Source: Bosea sp. F3-2 (GTDB taxonomy: Bacteria > Pseudomonadota > Alphaproteobacteria > Rhizobiales > Beijerinckiaceae). Taken from it: a stretch of 64,000 nucleotides of DNA. The notes beneath the pieces were generated by a model. It worked only from the letters and a program-made list of their open reading frames with translations. It was not told where the DNA came from and did not search any database. Shown here one piece after another: positions 26,564 through 35,011 of the stretch (the stretch's first letter is position 1; each line of letters starts with the position of its first letter). The DNA is taken from assembly GCF_008253865.1 (NCBI RefSeq), contig NZ_CP042331.1, positions 3,692,001 through 3,756,000 on the forward strand, given 5' to 3'. Position numbers and translations under genes: made by a program.

Positions 26564-27391
26564 TTAACCACCGAAGCCGAAGCCCTCGGGCATGTCGTCG
26601 AGCGTGATGCCGAAGGGCGCCAGGCTCTTCACGATCCAGGTCTGGTTGTTGCCGATGCGGCGGTTGTATTCGGCCCAGGCCGAGATGAAGGCGCGCGACT
26701 TCTCGTCGGCCTTCCAGTTCATCGCGACCACGGACGGCGTGGATAGAACCGGGGACGGGACCATCACCTTGCCGACACCGCTCGCCTTCTTGCTCATGAC
26801 GAGGCCGTTCAGCATGGTGTTGACGAGACCGTCGGCCTTGCCGCTGACCACCGCCACGATCGCCTCGTCGCGGGACTTGAAGCGCAGCATCTTGGCCTTG
26901 GGTAGATATTGTTGGGCGATCAGGTCCTGCGACGAGCCGAGATCGACCGCGAAGGTGTATTTCGGGTCGTTGAGCTCGGCCCAGCTCAGCTTCGAGAGCT
27001 CCGCCTTGGGCGAGACGATGACGAAGCTGTTGAAATAGGTCGGGTTCGAGAAGGCGACCGAAAGGGAGCGCTGCGGCGTCGCCGTGACGCCGAGCGCGAG
27101 ATCGACCTTGCCGCTCTGCACGTCGAGGATGGCGTTCGGCCAGCTCGACTCGACAACCTCCAGCTTGACACCGAGGGTGCTGGCGATGTCGCGGGCCATC
27201 TCGATGGCGAAGCCGCGCCATTCGCCGGAGCGCGGGTCCTTGTTGAAGTAGGGGTCCTCGTTGATGATCCCCGGGATGCGCAAGACGCCGCGCGAGCGGA
27301 TGGTGTCGATGGTGTCCTCGGCCCGGGCCGAGGCTTGAAGCGCCAGCAATCCCAGGCCGGCTGCGCAGATGGCGCGAATGATCGATTTCAT
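26564..27391 (-). CDS. Amino-acid-type ABC transporter substrate-binding protein
   Basis: 275 residues with signal peptide MKSIIRAICAAGLGLLALQA ending at ARAED. Family 3 solute-binding protein: IRSRGVLRIPGIINEDPYFN, EWRGFAIEMARDIASTLGV, SGKVDLALGVTATPQRSLSV and DLGSSQDLIAQQYLP. Placed between the enzyme genes and the permease gene of the operon, so it should bind the compound degraded by the FAD-dependent dehydrogenase. Confidence 0.88.
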   Translation of the reverse strand: MKSIIRAICAAGLGLLALQASARAEDTIDTIRSRGVLRIPGIINEDPYFNKDPRSGEWRGFAIEMARDIASTLGVKLEVVESSWPNAILDVQSGKVDLALGVTATPQRSLSVAFSNPTYFNSFVIVSPKAELSKLSWAELNDPKYTFAVDLGSSQDLIAQQYLPKAKMLRFKSRDEAIVAVVSGKADGLVNTMLNGLVMSKKASGVGKVMVPSPVLSTPSVVAMNWKADEKSRAFISAWAEYNRRIGNNQTWIVKSLAPFGITLDDMPEGFGFGG

Positions 27392-27515
27392 GAGCTTTCC
27401 ACTCCGTTCCCTTGCCGATGTTTTTCGGTCTTGCGCTGGTGGTTAGGACAACCAGAGCCTAGGCGACGCACTTGCGCGGACAATGCGAGAGTAGGGCGTC
27501 GTCCTACCGGTTTTC

Positions 27516-28424
27516 TTATATGTTCGCCCGGCTCTCGAAGGATTGCAGGCTTGCTTCCAGTGCCTTGCGGCTCTCTGGGCGCAGCGGTGCAAGCGGTGCA
27601 CGCAGTTCCGGGCCGATGAGGCCGGCTCGCGCGAGCGCCGTCTTCACCGGCACCGGATTGCTCTCGATGAAGAGGTGGCCGACGAGGTCGAACAGGACCT
27701 CGTGGATGCGGCGCGCCTCGCGCGGGTCTCCGGCGTACCAGGCCCGGCACAAAGCGACGACCTCCGCGGGCAGCAGGTTCGAGGCGACGCTCGTCACGCC
27801 ATCGGCGCCGAGCGCGAGGAAGGGCAAGGTCAGGCCGTCATCGCCGGAATGGATGACGAAGTCTGCGCCGAGCGCCAGCCGCAGCTCCGTGATGCGCTCG
27901 GCCTTGCCGCCGGCCTCCTTGATGCCGACGATGTTGGAATGAGCCGCCGCAAGCCGCGCGGCCGTCGCCGGCGCGATCTCGACGCCGGTGCGTCCCGGCA
28001 CGCTGTAGAGCATGATCGGCAGGTTCACGGCGCTGGCGATGGCGGAGAAGTGGTCGAACAGCCCGTCCTGCGAGGGCTTATTGTAATAGGGCGTCACGAG
28101 CAGGAGGCCATCGGCGCCCGCCGCCTCGGCGCGCTCTGCCTTGCCGACGGCGAGCCGCGTCGCGTTCGAGCCGGCGCCGGCCATGACGAAGGCCCGTCCG
28201 GCCGCGGCCTTCACCGTGGTTCGGATGACCGCATCGGCCTCATCCTCGCTCAGCGTCGCCGCCTCGCCCGTCGTGCCGACCGGGACGAGCCCGGCGACGC
28301 CCGCCGCGATCTGCGCGGCGATCAGCTTCTCGAGGGCAGGCCCGTCGACCGCCCCGTCGCGGAACGGCGTGACCAGGGCTGTGAAGACGCCGGTCAGGCG
28401 CCGGCGCAGTTCGGGATCGATCAT
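27516..28424 (-). CDS. DapA-family lyase/synthase (dihydrodipicolinate synthase-like)
   Basis: 302 residues from ATG 28424, preceded eight bases upstream by AAGGAG; a further ATG at 28442 has no such site. TIM-barrel class I aldolase: VPVGTTGEAATL, catalytic Tyr in LLVTPYYNKPSQ, YSVPGRTGV with the carboxylate-binding Arg, and Schiff-base Lys in IVGIKEAGG. Retaining PGRT it looks like true DapA, yet it sits in a catabolic operon beside an aldehyde dehydrogenase, where DapA relatives act as deaminases or keto-acid aldolases (for example the pyrroline-4-hydroxy-2-carboxylate deaminase of hydroxyproline degradation). Confidence 0.85.
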   Translation of the reverse strand: MIDPELRRRLTGVFTALVTPFRDGAVDGPALEKLIAAQIAAGVAGLVPVGTTGEAATLSEDEADAVIRTTVKAAAGRAFVMAGAGSNATRLAVGKAERAEAAGADGLLLVTPYYNKPSQDGLFDHFSAIASAVNLPIMLYSVPGRTGVEIAPATAARLAAAHSNIVGIKEAGGKAERITELRLALGADFVIHSGDDGLTLPFLALGADGVTSVASNLLPAEVVALCRAWYAGDPREARRIHEVLFDLVGHLFIESNPVPVKTALARAGLIGPELRAPLAPLRPESRKALEASLQSFESRANI

Positions 28425-28444
28425 CAGATTGGCTCCTTGCATCG

Positions 28445-29842
28445 TCAGTCGATGACGACCTTGATTTCGCTCATTTCGCGCAGGGTCATGTGGATGCCTT
28501 CGCGGCCGAGCCCGCTCGACTTGATGCCGCCGAAAGGCACGTTCTCGGCGCGGAAGTCCGGCCCCTCGTTGACCATGACGCCGCCGACCCGGAGCCGGCG
28601 CGCGACCCGCTTCACGAGCGCATGGTCGTTGGTGAAGAGCCCGGCCTGCAGCCCGTAGGCGCCGCTATTGATCTCGGAGATCACCGCGTCGGGATCGTCG
28701 AAGCGGCGCACTGCGAGCACCGGCCCGAAGGTCTCGGAACGAACGAGTTCCGTCTGCGCCGGAACGGCGTCGAGCAAGGTGGGCGCGAACAGCGTGCCGC
28801 GGCGGCTGCCGCCGGCGACGATCCGGGCACCGTCGGCTACGGCGAGTTTCACGCGCCGCTCGACCTCGGCTGCGGCCGGCTCGTCGATGACGGTGCCCAT
28901 GACGGTCGCGGCATCGGCCGGATTGCCGGTCGTGACCTCTGCGACCCGCGCCGCGATGCGCTCGATCATCGTCTTGCGAATGGCGTCGTGCAGATAGAGG
29001 CGCTTCACGGCGGCGCAGCTCTGGCCGGCGATCTCGAAGCGGTGCGCTATCGCGACTTCGGCGGCGCGGTCGAGATCCGCGTCGGGCATGACGATCAGCG
29101 GGTCATTGCCGCCGAGCTCCATCAGGCAGCGGACGAGGCCGGAGGCGTTCTTCAGCGCCAATCCCGCCGCGGGCCCGCCGGTGAAGCTGAGCAGGTCGAT
29201 ATCGCCGCTCGCGATCATCGCCGCGACATCGGCACCGCCATGGACGATGCCGAACAGGCCGGCGGGGAAACCGACTTCCTCGGCCAGCTCCGCCAGGCGT
29301 TGCGCAGCAAGCGGCGCCTTCGGCGACGGTTTCGCCACGACGGCGTTGCCGGCCGCGATCGCGGGGCCGAGCTTGTGGCAGAGCAGGTTGAGCGGATAGT
29401 TGAACGGCGTGATCGCGCCGAGGACCCCGGCAGGCTCGTGAGTGATCACCGCCTGCTTGTCCGGTGCGGCCGGCACGATGGCGGTGGGCAGAACCTCGCC
29501 ATGCAGCACGGTGACGGCGTCGCCGCTGAGCCGTAGCGTATTGCGGGCGCGACGGACCTCGTTGCGGGCCTCGGCAATCGTCTTGCCAACCTCGGCGCAG
29601 ATCGTCCGAGCGATCGCTTCGGCCTCGTCCCCGAGACGGTCGGAGAGACGATGAAGCAGCTCCTTGCGCTCGGCGGGCGTGGTGAAGCGGAAGGCGGACC
29701 AGGCCTTGCGCGCCCGGCGCAGCGCCTCGGCCACCGTGACCTCGTCGGCCTGGCGGACCTTGCCGACGAGAGATCCGTCGAACGGATTGGTGACCTCGAC
29801 CATTGAGGCGGCGGCAGCCCGGGCGGGCTTGGCGAGGGACAT
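28445..29842 (-). CDS. NAD(P)-dependent aldehyde dehydrogenase
   Basis: About 465 residues from ATG 29842; a GTG six bases upstream and an ATG at 29869 are in frame too, and GGAG lies suitably for the GTG. ALDH superfamily: EPAGVLGAITPFNYPLNL, GNAVVAKPSPKAPLAA (cofactor Lys), FTGGPAAG, catalytic Glu in MELGGNDPL, catalytic Cys in EIAGQSCAAVKR, and SETFGPVLAV. Probably oxidises a semialdehyde made by the DapA-like enzyme. Which semialdehyde (2-oxoglutarate semialdehyde in the hydroxyproline scheme) is inference. Confidence 0.88.
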   Translation of the reverse strand: MSLAKPARAAAASMVEVTNPFDGSLVGKVRQADEVTVAEALRRARKAWSAFRFTTPAERKELLHRLSDRLGDEAEAIARTICAEVGKTIAEARNEVRRARNTLRLSGDAVTVLHGEVLPTAIVPAAPDKQAVITHEPAGVLGAITPFNYPLNLLCHKLGPAIAAGNAVVAKPSPKAPLAAQRLAELAEEVGFPAGLFGIVHGGADVAAMIASGDIDLLSFTGGPAAGLALKNASGLVRCLMELGGNDPLIVMPDADLDRAAEVAIAHRFEIAGQSCAAVKRLYLHDAIRKTMIERIAARVAEVTTGNPADAATVMGTVIDEPAAAEVERRVKLAVADGARIVAGGSRRGTLFAPTLLDAVPAQTELVRSETFGPVLAVRRFDDPDAVISEINSGAYGLQAGLFTNDHALVKRVARRLRVGGVMVNEGPDFRAENVPFGGIKSSGLGREGIHMTLREMSEIKVVID

Positions 29843-29855
29843 GGTCACGGTACGA

Positions 29856-31142
29856 TCACTCCGTTTCATCGGTGGTCAGGCGGGCGAGCGCTGCGACCGA
29901 AACCGGTCGCAAGGGCCAGCGCGGGGGAGTTGCGGCCGGCAATGGCCGGCCTCGCAGGGCGGCGATCATCGGGCCGCAGAAGCGCCCCTGGCAGGCGCCG
30001 AGGCCGAAGCGGCCCATCAGCCGGATCTCGCGGGACGAAGCGTCGTCGGCCAGCGCCGCCAGATCGGCATAGCTGCGCCCTTCGCAGCGGCAGATCAGCG
30101 TTTCGGGCGCCGGCAGGATCGGCTCGCTATGGAGAGCCCGTGCGAGAGTGGCTTGGAAGTCGCGGGCCCGCTGCAGGCCGCGCTCATCCGACGACGCGCC
30201 TGTGCCTGCAAGCCCAAGCCGGGCGAGCAGTTGCATCGCGGCGCGTCGACCGTCGAGCAACGCGGCATCGGCGCCGAGGGCCTCCCGCCCGTCTCCCGCG
30301 AGCAGGATCGGCACGGCCGCATCGGGGTCCGGCAGCGGAATTCCCGTCCGGTTCGGCTCGATACCCTCGTGGATCAGCAGATGCCGCACGCGTAGGACTC
30401 GACTCGCCTCGCCGATGCGGATGCCGACCTTGAGCCCGGCGCCATCCGGCTCGGCCTGTGTCACGAAGGCTCCGCAGCAGTAAGGCACGCGGCTCGAGAC
30501 AAGCGCCGCCGCATAGGCTGCGGCCTCAGCCATCGGCGCCCATGACAGGGCGAGACGAGCCAGCGCCTCCGGGGCTCGCCACGGCCGGCCACGCTCCAGC
30601 AGGGCGACCGGCGGATTGCCGGCCTTGGCGAGCTGGGCCGACAAGGCCGGCAGCAACGGCCCGCTGCCGGCCACCAGGATCGGGCCTTCCGGAGGGCGGC
30701 CGGTTTCCTTGAGCAGCACCTGCGCGCCACCGGCCGTCATGACGCCGGGCAGCTCCCAGCCCGGGAAGGGGCGGATCGTCTCGACGGCGCCGACCGCGAT
30801 GATCGCGGCCCGGGGCCGGCGCGCGAAGACGCGGCCGGCGCAACGATCGTCGAACAGGAAGCGGCCTTCGCCATCGACGCCGAGGAAGACGGTCTGCGTC
30901 CGGGTCTCGATCCGGTCGGCAGAGGCCTGGAGCCGCGCCGTCAGCTCAGTCCAGTTGCGGCGGTGCCGCGCGGGCTGCCAGACATGGCTTTCGTTGCCGG
31001 CTACCGGCTGGCGATGGATGGCGCCGCCGAGCCGGTCGCGCTGCTCGATCAGGAGGACCGGCAGACCCGCTTCCGCGATGCTCGCGGCTGCGCTCGCGCC
31101 GGCCGGGCCGCCGCCCACGACGATGACAGGGGTCTCACGCAT
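29856..31142 (-). CDS. FAD/NAD(P)-binding oxidoreductase with C-terminal 2Fe-2S (BFD-like) domain; opine oxidase/D-hydroxyproline dehydrogenase alpha type
   Basis: 428 residues. FAD-binding VIVVGGGPAGASAAASIAEA at the N-terminus, a second dinucleotide site (ILVAGSGPLLPALSAQLAKA) in the middle and, near the end, cysteines in LICRCEGRSYADL and GLGACQGRFCGPMI that match the BFD-like cluster-binding domain. This arrangement is that of OoxA/HcnB/HypX alpha subunits, which work with a small ferredoxin-like subunit and a DadA-like beta subunit, both encoded directly upstream with overlapping ends. Membrane-linked electron acceptor not encoded here. Confidence 0.87.
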   Translation of the reverse strand: MRETPVIVVGGGPAGASAAASIAEAGLPVLLIEQRDRLGGAIHRQPVAGNESHVWQPARHRRNWTELTARLQASADRIETRTQTVFLGVDGEGRFLFDDRCAGRVFARRPRAAIIAVGAVETIRPFPGWELPGVMTAGGAQVLLKETGRPPEGPILVAGSGPLLPALSAQLAKAGNPPVALLERGRPWRAPEALARLALSWAPMAEAAAYAAALVSSRVPYCCGAFVTQAEPDGAGLKVGIRIGEASRVLRVRHLLIHEGIEPNRTGIPLPDPDAAVPILLAGDGREALGADAALLDGRRAAMQLLARLGLAGTGASSDERGLQRARDFQATLARALHSEPILPAPETLICRCEGRSYADLAALADDASSREIRLMGRFGLGACQGRFCGPMIAALRGRPLPAATPPRWPLRPVSVAALARLTTDETE

Positions 31143-31398
31143 GGTCGGTTCCGATCGCGGGCAGCGGGCCGAGCCGGAGACCTTCGCTCGCCGGCGTCAG
31201 GCAGGCTTCGACCGGTGCTGCCCCCGCGACAGCGACGACGCAGCCCTGGCAGGCGCCGATCCCGCAGAACACGCGCCCGCTCGGCGCATCGCTGGGCCGG
31301 CCGAGACCGGCAATGCCGGCCCTGAGCAGCGCTGCGGCGATCGTCTCGCCCGGCTGAAAAGCCACCGGTTCGCCGTTCCAGAAGAAATGGCGGGTCAT
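31135..31398 (-). CDS. Small 2Fe-2S ferredoxin-like subunit (HcnA/gamma type)
   Basis: 87 residues. CGIGACQGC in the middle is three of the four cysteine ligands of the plant-type ferredoxin loop and VEACLTP provides a fourth. WNGEPVAFQPGETIAAALLRAG is typical of HcnA and D-hydroxyproline dehydrogenase gamma subunits. Its ends overlap both neighbours (8 bases with the alpha gene, ATGA with the beta gene), a tight arrangement for a heterotrimer. Confidence 0.88.
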   Translation of the reverse strand: MTRHFFWNGEPVAFQPGETIAAALLRAGIAGLGRPSDAPSGRVFCGIGACQGCVVAVAGAAPVEACLTPASEGLRLGPLPAIGTDHA

Positions 31399-32552
31399 GC
31401 GTGGGCCTCGACGCGAGCGAAGCGTTGCGGCGACAGCGCGGACAAGTCGGTTTCCGGCTTCTCACCGAGCAGCAGGCGGGCAGCACTGGCGCCCATGAAC
31501 GGGCCGAGGCAGATGCCGTCACCTTCGAAGCCCGTCGCGATGACGACGCCCTCGCGATGTGGGTGCAGGCCAACGATCGGCAGGCCGTCGCGGGAAGCGG
31601 TCCTCACCCCGGCGAAGCTGCGCAGGACGCGGCGGCCGGAGAGCGGCGGGTAGAGATCAAGCGCATCACGCAGAATCGCCGCAACGGTCGCGGCATCGGT
31701 GGCGTGGTCGCTGCGATGGTCTTCGCGGCTGCCGCCGATCAGGAACTGGCCCGTCATCAGCGGGTCGACCACCAGGCCGATATGGGCGTTGTCGCGAACG
31801 ATGCCGCGCTTCGCGGCGAGATAGGAAGCCGCCATCAGATGGCCGTCGATCGCAGGGCCTGCGGCGCTGGAACGGTCGGTGACGACCATCTGCCCCTTGC
31901 GCGGGATCAGGATCTCGCCGAGGCCGAGCAGCGCGGCCGAGCCGATGCCCGCGGCGACGAGCACCGCGTCGGCCGCGAGCAGCTCGTCCCGGATCGCGAC
32001 CCCCGCGAGGCGCCCGGCCCGCATGACGATCTCGGACACGGGCGCATTGCGGCGGATGCCGACGCGGCTCGTCCGCAGGAGGCGCTCGGTGATCTCGTAG
32101 CCCAGCGCATGCCCGTCGTCGGGAATTTCGAGCGCTGCGCAGACACTGGCACCCAGGCCCGGAATGCGATCCAGCAACGCCGTGCGGCTGATCTCGACGA
32201 CGCGCTCGCCCGCCGCCGCAAGGTCGGCGCCGTGCTGGGCGACGAGCTCGGCCTCGATCGCAGTGCGTGCGACGAGGAAGGTCGAGCGGCGGTGGAACAG
32301 GCCACGAAACAGACCGTCCCGCTCGCAGCGGGCGTAGAAGGCACGGGCGTGGCGAGCGAGATCCATCATCGGGCCGGGACGCTTGCTGGCGACCGAAACC
32401 GCCCCGTCCGAGGCGCCGGTCGCGCCTGCCGCCGGCCCGGAAGCATCGAGCAGCGTCACCCGTGCGCCCGCGGCAGCCAGGAAATGGGCGGCGGCTGCGC
32501 CCACGATCCCGGTGCCGACCACGGCGACGTGAATGGATGAAGAGGAGGCCAT
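31395..32552 (-). CDS. DadA-like FAD oxidoreductase; beta subunit of heterotrimeric dehydrogenase
   Basis: 385 residues from ATG 32552 (MASSSSIHVAVVGTGIVG), better than an in-frame start 17 codons earlier. DAO-fold: GTGIVGAAAAHFLAAAGARV for FAD, LLDASGPAAGATGASDGAVS, and GLPIVGLHPHREGVVIATGFEGDGICLGP near the C-terminus. With the gamma and alpha subunits it would oxidise a secondary or D-amino acid at the alpha carbon, as HcnC, OoxB and D-hydroxyproline dehydrogenase beta do. First gene of the minus-strand operon. Confidence 0.87.
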   Translation of the reverse strand: MASSSSIHVAVVGTGIVGAAAAHFLAAAGARVTLLDASGPAAGATGASDGAVSVASKRPGPMMDLARHARAFYARCERDGLFRGLFHRRSTFLVARTAIEAELVAQHGADLAAAGERVVEISRTALLDRIPGLGASVCAALEIPDDGHALGYEITERLLRTSRVGIRRNAPVSEIVMRAGRLAGVAIRDELLAADAVLVAAGIGSAALLGLGEILIPRKGQMVVTDRSSAAGPAIDGHLMAASYLAAKRGIVRDNAHIGLVVDPLMTGQFLIGGSREDHRSDHATDAATVAAILRDALDLYPPLSGRRVLRSFAGVRTASRDGLPIVGLHPHREGVVIATGFEGDGICLGPFMGASAARLLLGEKPETDLSALSPQRFARVEAHA

Positions 32553-32634
32553 GCCGAAGCGGTTCGTCCCGTATAGCGATGGCGAGAACCTCGTTGGCTT
32601 CACCCGTCGGGTCGATGCAAATGATCCGCTTCGA

Positions 32635-32654
32635 CTTGCCTCATTGTTTGCAAG
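32635..32654. promoter_or_regulatory. LysR-type operator candidate between divergent genes
   Basis: CTTGC (32635-32639) and GCAAG (32650-32654) flank ten bases, giving an interrupted dyad in the 158-base gap between the dehydrogenase operon and the divergent lysR gene. Spacing resembles LysR recognition sites. It may control both directions. Confidence 0.4.
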
Positions 32655-32710
32655 TGGCGGAAGGCGAGCTGTTGTAGGAAGGGAAGACGGGCCGGCCGGC
32701 GGAAGGGACC

Positions 32711-33673
32711 ATGCGCGAAGCCAATCTGACGCTCATCCAGACATTCTTCATCGTCGCACGCGACGGCTCCTACTCCGCCGCGGCGCGCAAGCTCGGCATG
32801 AGCTACCAATCGGCCGCCAACCATGTGCGGCGGCTTGAGCAATTGCTGGCCGAGCGGCTGGTCGTCTCCGAGCAGGGCGCCAAGACAGTGACCCTGACGC
32901 CACGCGGACGCAGCCTCTACAAGCTATTGCTGCCGGAGCTCGATACCGTGCTGACCCGGCTCGACCGCACGCTCCAGAAAGAGCGGCCGGTGCTGCGCAT
33001 CGGGCTGCCGCAGGCGATCTTCTTCTATCTGATGCCGCCGATCCTGGCGCAGTTCCGCGCGCTTTTCCCGCAGGTCGAGATCATCGCCTTCGAACGCGAT
33101 ACCGCCCTGCCGGAGATGATCCGGGACGGCAGCCTCGACCTGTGCATCACCGAGCGCTATTTCGGCGACCCCAATGTGCCGCAGCACCTCGTCTGCACCT
33201 ATCGGCCGGCGCTTGTTCTGCCGCGCGAATGGGGGCTGCCGCCGCGCGGGGAGATCAGGCAATGGGTCCAGGGGCGCCCCTTCGTGACCTATGAGCCCGG
33301 CCAGCTTCTGCGTAACCTCGCCATCGATTATCTGCAGCCGGACGACACCGAGATGGAGATGGAGATCGCGATCTCGACATCGGGCAGCTCGAGCGTGAAG
33401 CGCTGCGTCGAAGCCGGCCTCGGCTACGCGATCATTCCCGCCTGGTGCATGGACGGCACGGAAACCACGATCACCGCGATCGATTTGCCGGAGCTGCCTG
33501 AAATTCCGATTTATTTTGGCGAAGCCAGCTTCCTGGCGCGCAACCCGTACGTTGTCGCACTCCGGCAACTTTGTGTGGGTTTCACCTCCGCGATGGGGCA
33601 AAGGCCGCATCAGGCCGAGCCTCACGACGTGTTGCCATCCGTCTCACCGAATAGGCATTCCGACTCTCGGTGA
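32711..33673 (+). CDS. LysR-family transcriptional regulator
   Basis: 320 residues. Helix-turn-helix in SYSAAARKLGMSYQSAANHVRRLEQLLAERLVVSEQGAKTV-LTPRG order, then a substrate-binding effector domain (VLRIGLPQAIFFYLMPPILAQ and following). Recognition helix lacks the more usual Gln-Pro-Ala-Val-Ser motif and has Tyr-Gln-Ser-Ala-Ala instead. Divergent from the dehydrogenase operon, which it probably activates. Confidence 0.9.
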   Translation: MREANLTLIQTFFIVARDGSYSAAARKLGMSYQSAANHVRRLEQLLAERLVVSEQGAKTVTLTPRGRSLYKLLLPELDTVLTRLDRTLQKERPVLRIGLPQAIFFYLMPPILAQFRALFPQVEIIAFERDTALPEMIRDGSLDLCITERYFGDPNVPQHLVCTYRPALVLPREWGLPPRGEIRQWVQGRPFVTYEPGQLLRNLAIDYLQPDDTEMEMEIAISTSGSSSVKRCVEAGLGYAIIPAWCMDGTETTITAIDLPELPEIPIYFGEASFLARNPYVVALRQLCVGFTSAMGQRPHQAEPHDVLPSVSPNRHSDSR

Positions 33674-33763
33674 TCGAAGTGCCGCCTCGCGAGAGGGCTG
33701 CCTGCTCCCTTCGATACCGAATTCCGAATACGAAGGACTCGTCGGGGTTCTAAGCCGCACCGC

Positions 33764-34732
33764 CTATGAGCGGCTATTCCTCTTGACGCCATGAATTTGT
33801 GTCGACTGCTCAACAAACGACAGCAGAGGCACATAATCTTTTACGTCGTAATCGTTGCGCACGTCAGATTTGATATTGTCGAGCACGAGCTGTCCGGCCG
33901 TTGTGTTGACCACCAAGATCGCGTGATCCTGACCAGTCGCCGGGATTTTGACGAGCTGAAGCCGGATCTGGGAAGGATCGAAGCCAGCGGCGAGCAGCAT
34001 CCACATTTTCAGAATGGCGTAGCCTTTGCAGTCGCCGGTACCGCGCTGCAGAATTTCCGACGCTGCTGCCCAGTAGTCCGGGACACCATAGGTATCCAGG
34101 TCGGTGCGATACTTCAGCCGGGCGTTGACCGCCGAATTGATCGATCGGACGGCTTCCTGCTCATCCTGCCGCTGAGCAATCGCGACGGCATCGAACAACT
34201 GACCGCGCAGCTTGGATGCGCAGACCACCCGTTCAGCGTTGCAGCTGCTGCCAAAATACGAATCCGCCCGCTCTGCCACAGCCGTCCGCCAGCGCTGCGT
34301 CAGGGGAGCACTCGAAATCGCGAGAGTAACGGAGCCCAAAACCTCGCCCCGCACAGGAGGCATGCTTCGAGGCTGCACGGCCGGGGAACTGGCGAGGCGC
34401 TTCCAGTATTCGGTTGCCGTGATCGGCGCTTCTTTCGCGTCCGCCGCAGACGGAAGAAAGACCGGTCGGAACGCAGAAACGGCGAGCTGAGAACTGGAAA
34501 CGACCGCGTTCGTCGCCCGCGACATCGAAGCGGGTAGCTCAATCGCGATTTCGCCGAAACGCGATGTGGCGACGAAGAACGGAAGATTGGCCTGGAGCTG
34601 AAGATCTTGCTTCCGCTGCTCTGGCAGAATGTTGGCGAAGGCGACGGTGGACAGGAACGCTGTCGCGACAGGCGTAATCGCCAGACAGCTTCTGATCAGG
34701 TTCTTCAGCACTTTGGCCAACCGGCTCATCAT
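33764..34732 (-). CDS. LapG-like transglutaminase-like cysteine protease (BTLCP, PF06035)
   Basis: 322 residues with a signal-type hydrophobic stretch at 12-33 (LIRSCLAITPVATAFLSTVA). Catalytic triad as in LapG: Cys235 in RGTGDCKGYAILK, His270 in GQDHAILVV, and Asp285 in LVLDNI, with the 15-residue His-Asp spacing of the family. About 90 residues of extra N-terminal sequence precede the domain. LapG proteases act in the periplasm and cut large RTX adhesins at an Ala-Ala site to release them from the cell. The giant adhesin at 38203 in the same locus is the likely target. Confidence 0.85.
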   Translation of the reverse strand: MMSRLAKVLKNLIRSCLAITPVATAFLSTVAFANILPEQRKQDLQLQANLPFFVATSRFGEIAIELPASMSRATNAVVSSSQLAVSAFRPVFLPSAADAKEAPITATEYWKRLASSPAVQPRSMPPVRGEVLGSVTLAISSAPLTQRWRTAVAERADSYFGSSCNAERVVCASKLRGQLFDAVAIAQRQDEQEAVRSINSAVNARLKYRTDLDTYGVPDYWAAASEILQRGTGDCKGYAILKMWMLLAAGFDPSQIRLQLVKIPATGQDHAILVVNTTAGQLVLDNIKSDVRNDYDVKDYVPLLSFVEQSTQIHGVKRNSRS

Positions 34733-34926
34733 TTCACCTCTGTATGAGGTCGATGATGCGCAGGCGGGTCGTTGGATCGGCTGAATTAATCAGCTAAAAT
34801 CTTACGGTACTTCGATAAACTGAAATACAGATATCGACGATCAAAGCTATCCGATCGAATTCGATTAAAATTTTCGGGGAAATTATCGTTTTGTTTTCTA
34901 TCCCGAGAGGGCTTCTCTGAATGACT

Positions 34927-34952
34927 TGCGGCCGCGATGTGGCGCGGCCGCA
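34927..34952. terminator. GC-rich hairpin between GGDEF and lapG-like genes
   Basis: Perfect 10-base arms TGCGGCCGCG (34927-34936) and CGCGGCCGCA (34943-34952) with a six-base loop, 60 bases after the end of the minus-strand GGDEF gene. No T-tract follows on either strand, so it may pause or attenuate instead of ending transcription. The AT-rich stretch 34781-34900 beyond it would hold the lapG-like promoter. Confidence 0.4.
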
Positions 34953-35011
34953 AATAGTCTTCGATGCGCTGTCAGTCTCTCGCCGATGGAGGCGTCAGCC
35001 GATGTCGGCCT

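Noticed and set aside
26469..27221. Upstream extension of the permease frame into the binding-protein gene
   Set aside because: It is an out-of-frame shadow of the 26564-27391 gene; the permease fold begins at MYTWSF.
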